From assembly GCA_937920455.1 (NCBI GenBank), contig CALETX010000296.1, positions 1 to 6,646 of the forward strand: 6,646 nucleotides of DNA. The letters are read 5' to 3'. Source of the stretch: an uncultured bacterium (GTDB taxonomy: Bacteria; Verrucomicrobiota; Kiritimatiellia; UBA8416; CALETX01). The notes below the pieces were generated by a model. It saw only the letters and a program-made list of their open reading frames with translations. It was not told the origin of the DNA and made no database searches. How positions within the stretch are numbered: the first letter of the stretch is position 1; every line of letters begins with the position of its first letter. This document shows positions 1-5,073 of the stretch, one piece after another. The position numbers and the translations under genes were made by a program.

Positions 1-534
1 TGTCATGACTTGGCCATCGAAACGGAGGATTCCCGCATGGCAGTACGGCTTGCCAGCAAAATAGCATGCGTCGGCCACGAGAAACTTCGCAGCAAAGTTA
101 TCCGTTCCATCAATCACGAAATCATAGTCTTTCAGTATTGCCAGAGCGTTTTCAGCCCGAAGATGTTCCGAATGCAACCGAACGGACACATCCGGATTGA
201 TGGCACGGCATTTCTCCGCAGCCGATTCAACTTTGGCGCGGCCAACATCGGCCGTCGCATGGGCGATCTGGCGCTGCAGGTTGGTGAGATCCACGACGTC
301 ACCATCGGCCAGCCCAATGGTGCCAACACCGGCAGCGGCAAGATATAGCGCTGCTGGGGATCCCAAGCCGCCAGCCCCAACAATCAGAACCCTGCCAGCC
401 AGGAGCCGTTGTTGTCCTTGACCCCCGACTTGAGGGAGAATGATATGTCGCGAATAGCGCTCAATTTGTTGTTCTGTAAGATTCATATAATCAGCCTTAT
501 GTTGCGTTTTAATCTCCGGCGAGCCATGTAACAT
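1..534 (-). CDS. ThiF/MoeB/HcyF-family E1-like adenylyltransferase for the sulfur carrier (3' end cut by window)
   Basis: The frame is open for 178 codons and runs off the left edge, so the C-terminal part, including any zinc-binding cysteines, is not visible. The product is a clear ThiF/MoeB relative. The conserved start of the family (TEQQIERYSRHIILPQVG) lies at about residues 19-36, the nucleotide-binding GAGGLG at 53-58, a DGD acidic motif at 77-79, NLQRQ with the conserved adenylation arginine at 85-89, and DGTDN at 142-146. Such enzymes activate the C-terminal glycine of a ubiquitin-like sulfur carrier with ATP as an acyl-adenylate. The carrier gene lies two genes upstream in the same operon, so it is the likely substrate; HcyF-like use in homocysteine synthesis is inferred. 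The start at 534 has AAGGGAAGGA 5 bases upstream and lies 13 bases after the previous stop. An in-frame ATG at 486 (MNLTEQQ) fits homologues better and has a weaker AAGG 8 bases upstream. The family is certain; the start and exact substrate are not. Confidence 0.93.
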   Translation of the reverse strand, partial: MLHGSPEIKTQHKADYMNLTEQQIERYSRHIILPQVGGQGQQRLLAGRVLIVGAGGLGSPAALYLAAAGVGTIGLADGDVVDLTNLQRQIAHATADVGRAKVESAAEKCRAINPDVSVRLHSEHLRAENALAILKDYDFVIDGTDNFAAKFLVADACYFAGKPYCHAGILRFDGQVMT

Positions 535-547
535 GTCATCCTTCCCT

Positions 548-1261
548 TCATGTCCTCTTACGTATCGTTTTTGTCATCTCCTCCATGAGAGTATGCATAG
601 CCATGTGGGCATTCTCGAACTGCAGGACGTTGCTGGTCATGGCTTCTGAATCCCGGACAAACGGGCCGTTGTGCAGATCGGATCCACAGTGTTCGATGAG
701 TCTCAGTACGCCATCGCTAGTAATCTCCAGATGAAACTGGAGAGCCATAACCCGTTCGTCGTAAACAAAACCCTGATTCGAACATGCGTCGCTCGCGAAG
801 ACACGCACAGCTCCCGGTGGAATATGGAACGTCTCACTATGCCAATGGAAAGCTCTTATAACTGTTGGCAACATATCCAAAAGAGGCACATGTTTCGCAT
901 CATACGCTCTGAAAACAGGAAACCATCCGATTTCCTTGTGTGCGCTCGCGAATACCCTTGTCCCGAGAACCTGGGCAATGATCTGTGCGCCAAGACAGAC
1001 ACCAAGAACACCGCAGCCGCGCTCAATCACGCGTCTCACCCATTCCTTTTCCTTTTTTAACCATGTGAAACGATCTTCATCGTGGACGCTCATGGGTCCG
1101 CCCATCACGACTGCCCATTCCACGTCCGACACAGAGGGCAGTCCTTGTCCCTCATAGAGTCGTACCATCTCGAACTGATGCCCACGGGCCGCTGCCCACG
1201 AGGCAATCACGCCGGCGTCTTCAAACGGCACATGTTGAATGCAGGCGATGCGCAAGTCCAT
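548..1261 (-). CDS. Class I glutamine amidotransferase, GMP-synthase-like stand-alone domain
   Basis: A complete 237-residue class I glutamine amidotransferase (GATase1, flavodoxin-like fold). The catalytic triad is visible: nucleophile Cys89 in GVCLGAQ, and His177 with Glu179 in LQFHLE. The oxyanion-strand motif VVMGGPMSV lies near residues 51-59. No synthetase domain is attached, so it is not a complete GuaA or CarA. Proteins of this subgroup are usually annotated only as GMP-synthase-like GATases. Many hydrolyse glutamine or gamma-glutamyl amides, and their real substrates are mostly unknown. It starts 18 bases after the sulfur-carrier stop and ends 13 bases before the E1-like gene, so it sits exactly between the two partners of a carrier-activation pair. 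A role in the sulfur pathway is inferred from position only. The start is supported by two consecutive AGGAGGT sequences just upstream. The last 45 or so residues, after the LQFHLE block, look poorly conserved. Confidence 0.9.
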   Translation of the reverse strand: MDLRIACIQHVPFEDAGVIASWAAARGHQFEMVRLYEGQGLPSVSDVEWAVVMGGPMSVHDEDRFTWLKKEKEWVRRVIERGCGVLGVCLGAQIIAQVLGTRVFASAHKEIGWFPVFRAYDAKHVPLLDMLPTVIRAFHWHSETFHIPPGAVRVFASDACSNQGFVYDERVMALQFHLEITSDGVLRLIEHCGSDLHNGPFVRDSEAMTSNVLQFENAHMAMHTLMEEMTKTIRKRT

Positions 1262-1262
1262 T

Positions 1263-1277
1263 ACCTCCTGACCTCCT
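1263..1277 (-). promoter_or_regulatory. Duplicated ribosome binding site before the amidotransferase
   Basis: Read on the minus strand, AGGAGGT occurs twice one base apart (1271-1277 and 1263-1269), directly before the ATG at 1261. The copy nearer the gene is only one base from the ATG, too close for normal use. The distal copy, 9 bases away, has nearly normal spacing and is probably the working site. Confidence 0.6.
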
Positions 1278-1279
1278 GG

Positions 1280-1501
1280 TTAATAACACTTGCTCTTTTT
1301 GCCGCCTCCCATGAAATATAGGAAATCCACTGTGTCGTTTTCATGAACCAGCGTTGTTGCAAAATCTTCACGCTTCACAATTGTGCCATTTAGCTGCACA
1401 GACACCATATCCGGCATCTTCACCTTCTGGTGAGCCAGTAACTCAGCAATCGTCAGCACATCTGGCACCTCTGTTACCGAATCATTTATTGTAATCCTCA
1501 T
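1280..1501 (-). CDS. ThiS-like (HcyS/CysO-type) sulfur carrier protein with extended C-terminus
   Basis: A 73-residue beta-grasp protein resembling ThiS. The conserved central block SVQLNGTIVKREDF (about residues 34-47) is followed by ENDTVDFLYFMGGG (54-67), the usual end of the family, where the terminal glycine becomes a thiocarboxylate. Here the chain does not stop at the glycines: six more residues, KKSKCY, follow. In family members with residues after the di-glycine, a protease must remove them before activation (Mec+ for CysO-type carriers, HcyD for HcyS of Wolinella). The gene lies between the sulfhydrylase/outer-membrane genes and the E1-like gene. With no thiG, thiH or thiC in view, a role in sulfur transfer to homocysteine is more likely than in thiamine synthesis; this is inference. 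The start at 1501 has GGAGGT 5 bases upstream (1507-1512). Confidence is high for the family and moderate for the pathway. Confidence 0.9.
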   Translation of the reverse strand: MRITINDSVTEVPDVLTIAELLAHQKVKMPDMVSVQLNGTIVKREDFATTLVHENDTVDFLYFMGGGKKSKCY

Positions 1502-1545
1502 GCTTTACCTCCATGCCTTCATACTTTTTGTTGATCGTCATCTCT

Positions 1546-2301
1546 CTATAAACCGAGCCCAAGTATCATGCGGCACTCCAGATCGTCGGCCTTATTGGAC
1601 AGACCGAACACCGCGCCGAAGGAGAGGAAAATATTGTTTTCTCGCAGGGATAGCGTGGGTCCAACGGCATACTTCCCCTTGGTATAGTTGCCGGTCGCTT
1701 CGATGCCTGCGCGCAAAGCCTGGCTGACTTTACAGGCAAGACCGGCTGCGAACTTGTGTTCGGTCTCATCCGTTCTAGGCAGAGGCCATTCGACAACCTG
1801 ATTGTAGCTTGCGTTAATATCCCCAATGGTTTTCGCGAGTATAAGCTTCAACTCTCCGATATTGGACATTTTAAGATCAGATGGTCGTTTATACTCAGCA
1901 TAAACGAGCACATCTAGAGGCAGAACATTCTGTTCCGCCACGCGGTAACGAGTGCGCAACTTGAATCCCTTATAGCCAAAACTTGCTGTTTCCGCTGACC
2001 GATCGTCCTGCCAGATCTGATAGAGCGCAACATCCCAGTGCGGTGTGATGCCGTACTCTATCTCGAGCTGATGTTGCCAAGAGCTGATCTCTCGCATAGA
2101 CGTGTCACGAACCTTGGTAGTCAGATAGTACTCCACCTCTGCGGCGCCCTGCGGCATGGTCAGGTACTCATATGTCCAGACATATGTCCGCGCATCAGCT
2201 AGCAATTCCATAAATCCAAACGCCATCATTGCCAGCGCGATGTGCGTTGCCACAATTTTGCTCGTCTTGCTTTTATTTTTCTTTCGGATCATCTGCGTCA
2301 T
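1546..2301 (-). CDS. Exported, probably outer-membrane beta-barrel protein of unknown function
   Basis: The product is 251 residues. The first 15 residues are rich in Lys/Arg, then a hydrophobic stretch (about 16-35) ends in ADA-RT, a convincing Sec signal peptide with cleavage near residue 37. The mature part alternates polar and aromatic/hydrophobic residues, with many short strands ending in Tyr/Trp (for example YVWTYEY, VEYYLTTKV, QLEIEYGI, WDVALYQIW, LDVLVYAEYKR). Together with a final strand ending in LGLGL, this fits a small outer-membrane barrel of 10-12 strands. I cannot assign a named family. An upstream in-frame GTG at 2340 overlaps the metY stop (GTGA). The ATG at 2301 is preferred because AGAGGG lies 6 bases before it and it starts directly with a proper signal peptide. 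It is the only exported protein in an otherwise cytoplasmic or inner-membrane sulfur operon. Sulfur-compound uptake is possible but unsupported. Confidence 0.78.
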   Translation of the reverse strand: MTQMIRKKNKSKTSKIVATHIALAMMAFGFMELLADARTYVWTYEYLTMPQGAAEVEYYLTTKVRDTSMREISSWQHQLEIEYGITPHWDVALYQIWQDDRSAETASFGYKGFKLRTRYRVAEQNVLPLDVLVYAEYKRPSDLKMSNIGELKLILAKTIGDINASYNQVVEWPLPRTDETEHKFAAGLACKVSQALRAGIEATGNYTKGKYAVGPTLSLRENNIFLSFGAVFGLSNKADDLECRMILGLGL

Positions 2302-2336
2302 TTTTGTCCCTCTCAGTAAGTCGGCCGGGCACGCAA

Positions 2337-3581
2337 TCACAAAGTTGCAAGCGCCGTCTGCAGATCCTCCAGAATATCTGCTGGATCTTCGATACCGACA
2401 GAAATTCTTACTAAGTCGTCCGTAACGCCCATTGCCAATCTTTCCTCGTCATTCAGATCCCTACAGATTGTCGAGGCTGGGTGAACGACCAGAGTTCTGA
2501 CGTCACCCAGATTGGCAAGGTTCTTTGCCAACCTAAGGCCGTTTATGAAGCTAAAGCACCGTTCTCGCGTCCCCAGTCTGATCGTCACCAACGCACCGTA
2601 GCGGCCACCGAATTGACGAGTCGCCAGGAAGTGATCCTGATGTGTGACCAACCCCGGATAGCCGGTATCGGCCACCTTAGGGTGGGTTGACAGGAAAGCC
2701 GCCACGCGAGCAGCATTCAAACAATGCCGCTCCATCCGGATACCCAGGGTTTCAACGCCCATGCTCAGCAGGAACGCGTTGAACGGCGCCATGCAGCAAC
2801 CGAGGTCGCGATAAATGCGGTTGCGTAGCGCGGCCAGCAGCGCAAATTGGCCCAGCCGTGAGCGGAATGGCGCCAGATGAGGAAAGCGCCCGCTAGACCA
2901 GTCGAAGGTTCCAGCATCTATGATGATCCCGCCAATGGCGTTGCCATGCCCATTGATGAACTTGGAGGCTGAGTGAACGATCAGATCGGCGCCGAGACGT
3001 TTGGGCTGAACCAGAAGCGGTGTTGTCACGGTGTTGTCCACAACAAGCGGGATGCCGTGATCCCGTGCAACGGCGGCAATAGCGGCGATGTCCGGCACGT
3101 CGAGTTTCGGATTCCCAATAGTTTCGACAAATATCAACTTGCTACGGTCACATATGGCTTCGCGAAACGCGCCGGGATCCCTTGGACCCACAAAACGAAC
3201 CTTGATCCCATATCGGCTCAAGGTATGCCGAAACAGTGAATAAGTTCCGCCAAACAGGCTGTTGCCAGCCACTATTTCGTCGCCACTGCCAGCCAAAGCC
3301 AGCACAAGCGAACTAATGGCCGCCATACCGGAGGATGTGGCGATGCCACCCATACCGTCCTCCAGCGCCGTCATGCGCGCTTCGAACGCTGAGACTGTCG
3401 GGTTGGCGATGCGGGAATAAACGAAACCGGCTGCCCGCCCATCAAATACCGATTCCAGTTCCTCGGCGGAATGGTAAGCAAACGCCGTGCTCTGCACGAT
3501 GGGTGCGGCCGTTACTCCCGTTGGATCAGGACCCACCCCACTATGAATGACCTTCGTCTCCGGTTGCCATTTCACCGTCAT
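2337..3581 (-). CDS. metY: O-acetylhomoserine sulfhydrylase (MetY family, PLP enzyme)
   Basis: A complete 414-residue member of the Cys/Met-metabolism PLP family. It makes homocysteine by replacing the acyl group of O-acyl-homoserine with sulfide or a thiocarboxylated carrier. Visible marks: N-terminal ETKVIHSG, YSRIANPT around 55-62, SSGMAA at 83-88, the cofactor-pocket Asp182 in VDNTV, the PLP lysine Lys207 in HSASKFINGHG, and LGDVRTLVVHPAS around 358-370. The long insertion around 225-265 and the overall length favour sulfhydrylase over cystathionine synthase. Homologues usually read HPASTTH; here it is HPASTIC. Start: an ATG at 3587 overlaps the previous stop (ATGA), but GGAGGG (3590-3595) is only 2 bases from it and 8 bases from the ATG at 3581, so 3581 is chosen. 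MetZ (O-succinyl substrate) cannot be excluded from sequence alone. The neighbouring carrier and E1-like genes suggest the sulfur donor may be a protein thiocarboxylate. Confidence 0.92.
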   Translation of the reverse strand: MTVKWQPETKVIHSGVGPDPTGVTAAPIVQSTAFAYHSAEELESVFDGRAAGFVYSRIANPTVSAFEARMTALEDGMGGIATSSGMAAISSLVLALAGSGDEIVAGNSLFGGTYSLFRHTLSRYGIKVRFVGPRDPGAFREAICDRSKLIFVETIGNPKLDVPDIAAIAAVARDHGIPLVVDNTVTTPLLVQPKRLGADLIVHSASKFINGHGNAIGGIIIDAGTFDWSSGRFPHLAPFRSRLGQFALLAALRNRIYRDLGCCMAPFNAFLLSMGVETLGIRMERHCLNAARVAAFLSTHPKVADTGYPGLVTHQDHFLATRQFGGRYGALVTIRLGTRERCFSFINGLRLAKNLANLGDVRTLVVHPASTICRDLNDEERLAMGVTDDLVRISVGIEDPADILEDLQTALATL

Positions 3582-3583
3582 GA

Positions 3584-4042
3584 TCATATCCCTCCGCCAT
3601 CCTGCACATCGTCTGAACGTACGAATCCCAAGGGAATTCGTTGCCAGAGCCGTTCATGGATATAGTAGAAAAATACTTTAGTGATGAATTCCGTCGCGCC
3701 GATGTTCATCGCCTTCGAATAATCGCCCGTGAAGACGAACGCGACAACAACAGTGTCGAATGTGCCTGTGATTCTCCAACTGACGCCTTTGGCGATACTC
3801 CGACAAGGCCTCTCTATCTGAACAGAATGCTCCTCAGATTTCACAATTCCCCTTGCCCAAGGCAGCGCCAGCCATATCCGCTCATGCAGATAATACAGAA
3901 GAATCTTAGTAAAGAAATCAACGCTCCCGATCCCCAGCGACACATCGAGGGAGCCGGTAAATATCCATGAAAGAAGCACGGTTCCGGCCGTTCCGAAAGC
4001 GCGCCAGGATAGAGCTTTAAATAGGCTTCTAGAATGTTTCAC
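3584..4042 (-). CDS. Tandem DUF2061 inner-membrane protein
   Basis: The 152-residue product is an internal duplication of the small DUF2061 membrane domain. Repeat 1 covers about residues 5-58 and repeat 2 about 81-134. Both share the pattern S-x2-K-x2-SWR-x2-GT, then TG, then TK-x4-YY-x-HERxW (SLFKALSWRAFGT against SIAKGVSWRITGT, and LLYYLHERIW against FFYYIHERLW). Each repeat has one or two hydrophobic segments, so a small integral membrane protein is expected. The biochemical function of DUF2061 is not established, to my knowledge; I recall it occurring beside sulfate-assimilation genes, which matches this position between cysH and metY. A role in sulfate/sulfite transport or in anchoring is inference. 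The start is GTG at 4042, with GAGGAA 8 bases upstream lying over the previous stop codon. The stop overlaps the upstream in-frame ATG of metY. Confidence 0.88.
   Translation of the reverse strand: MKHSRSLFKALSWRAFGTAGTVLLSWIFTGSLDVSLGIGSVDFFTKILLYYLHERIWLALPWARGIVKSEEHSVQIERPCRSIAKGVSWRITGTFDTVVVAFVFTGDYSKAMNIGATEFITKVFFYYIHERLWQRIPLGFVRSDDVQDGGGI
3590..3595 (-). promoter_or_regulatory. metY: Ribosome binding site deciding the metY start
   Basis: GGAGGG on the minus strand lies 8 bases before the ATG at 3581 but only 2 bases before the ATG at 3587. It therefore favours the downstream start and a protein two residues shorter than the longest frame. Confidence 0.7.
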
Positions 4043-4054
4043 GCCCGTGTTTCC

Positions 4055-4342
4055 TCAAATCTGATGGTTTAGCATCGGTCTCCTCTTCACGACGCACACA
4101 GCATCCACAGCCGCATGGGTGGACATCAATACAGTTGACAGAAGGTGTGAAACGATGGGCAGTTCGATGATCTGGGCCGAGTTCTCGGCCACTCTGGCAA
4201 CTTCGCCCAACTGGCCGACATGATTATGGGCTGTCTCGTCCCGGACGCGGATCCCGCCGCAGAGCCACGATGCGACTTGGGCCGGACGCAGGTGGGAAGC
4301 TTCGCTGACCTGGATCTGGTTCATAGCTCGCTCATTCCTCAT
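4055..4342 (-). CDS. Small unrecognised protein between cysH and the DUF2061 gene
   Basis: A 95-residue frame I do not recognise. Reasons to think it is real: its first ATG at 4342 overlaps the cysH stop as ATGA, it fills an otherwise empty 296-base gap in a tightly packed operon, and its first two thirds use mostly G/C-ending codons like the neighbours. A second start at 4324 (MNQIQVSEA, 89 residues) has GAGGAA 10 bases upstream and may be the one used. The protein looks soluble and partly helical (for example ARVAENSAQIIELPIVSHLLS), with no signal peptide and only two cysteines in this frame. The last third shows weaker codon bias, and another frame there is open and cysteine-rich, so a frameshift (natural or a sequencing error) near 4140 is possible. 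No function is proposed; the position suggests a link with sulfate reduction. Confidence 0.5.
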   Translation of the reverse strand: MRNERAMNQIQVSEASHLRPAQVASWLCGGIRVRDETAHNHVGQLGEVARVAENSAQIIELPIVSHLLSTVLMSTHAAVDAVCVVKRRPMLNHQI

Positions 4343-5073
4343 ATCTGCCAATTGTTCACGTGGAGGCCGCATTCCTTGTGTTCAGGAGATTCCCACCACC
4401 ACCGGCCGGCGCGCGGATGTTCGCCCGGCTCAACCGGTCGGGTGCAGCATGCGCAGCCAATGGATGTATACCCGTGATCGAGAAGCCGGTTGTAGGGGAG
4501 GCTGTTCTGCATCGTGTATTCCCGCACCTGCCTGCCTGTCCAGAAAGCCAGCGGATTGACCTTGATGATGCCCCCATGGGCCGCGTCCCGTTCGACCAGA
4601 GGCAACTCGCTACGCGTCTCCGCCTCGTCTCGACGCAAGCCCGTGACCCACGCGCGCAAGCCTCGGAGAGCGCGTTTAAGCGGTTCGACCTTCCGGATAA
4701 AGCAGCAGTGTCGCCGTGCTTCCAGGCTTTCTCGAAACGAGTAAATGCCCTCGTTATTCACAAGCTTTTCCACGGCTTCTCGCTCTGGGAAAAACCACTT
4801 CACTCTGATGCCAAACCGCCGCTCCGCTTCCGCCGCGCACTGGAATGTTTCTTCAGGCAATCGCCCAGTATCGATAGAGAAAACGCGGATGTCGGGCCGA
4901 ATTCGAGTCATCATGTGAATAAGCACCGTGTTCTCGAAACTCGCCGCCAGCGCGATGTCCGGATGAAACTTCGCCAAAGCCCACCGTAAAACATCTTCCG
5001 GTTCCCCTGTTCCGTTGTAATCCAGCTCGTCGTCTTTCTCGATCACATGCTCATTGCGTGCTAAATCGCCCAT
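4339..5073 (-). CDS. cysH: Thioredoxin-dependent APS/PAPS reductase with [4Fe-4S] motif (CysH)
   Basis: A 244-residue CysH. It reduces adenylylsulfate (or PAPS) to sulfite in the cytoplasm during sulfate assimilation. The PP-loop-type substrate pocket is seen as AASFENTVLIHM (about 43-54) and SIDTGRLPEET (66-76), with TGLRRDE-x3-RSELP at 144-158. Cys123-Cys124 plus the pair Cys207/Cys210 in SIGCACCTRP form the CC...CxxC set that binds [4Fe-4S], which marks the APS-reductase type rather than the cluster-free PAPS-only type. The catalytic cysteine is Cys235 in the C-terminal KECGLH. Cys209 is an extra cysteine inside the CxxC. The ATG at 5073 has GGAGGAAG 7 bases upstream (5081-5088) and is preferred over an upstream frame start at 5115. 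The first codons overlap the end of the ThiI-like gene by 13 bases, suggesting coupling. The substrate (APS rather than PAPS) is inferred from the cysteines. Confidence 0.94.
   Translation of the reverse strand: MGDLARNEHVIEKDDELDYNGTGEPEDVLRWALAKFHPDIALAASFENTVLIHMMTRIRPDIRVFSIDTGRLPEETFQCAAEAERRFGIRVKWFFPEREAVEKLVNNEGIYSFRESLEARRHCCFIRKVEPLKRALRGLRAWVTGLRRDEAETRSELPLVERDAAHGGIIKVNPLAFWTGRQVREYTMQNSLPYNRLLDHGYTSIGCACCTRPVEPGEHPRAGRWWWESPEHKECGLHVNNWQI

Noticed and set aside
132..383. A minus-strand frame of 83 codons inside the E1-like gene
   Set aside because: It is a shadow in another frame of the ThiF/MoeB-type gene, which carries all family motifs through the same bases.
671..1060. A 129-codon plus-strand frame
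   Set aside because: It is antisense to the amidotransferase, with no family features and no ribosome site that I see.
548..1261. The amidotransferase being MetA/homoserine O-succinyltransferase, which shares the GATase fold
   Set aside because: The nucleophile motif GVCLGAQ and the LQFHLE block are those of GuaA-like GATases, and MetA-specific sequences are not seen.
1280..1501. Carrier plus E1 as a thiamine (ThiS/ThiF) or molybdopterin (MoaD/MoeB) pair
   Set aside because: Not excluded, but less likely: no thiamine or molybdopterin gene is visible, and the neighbours are CysH and MetY.
4360..4989. A 209-codon open frame on the plus strand
   Set aside because: It lies wholly antisense to cysH, whose motifs are unmistakable, and its translation is Arg/Pro-rich with no recognisable domain.
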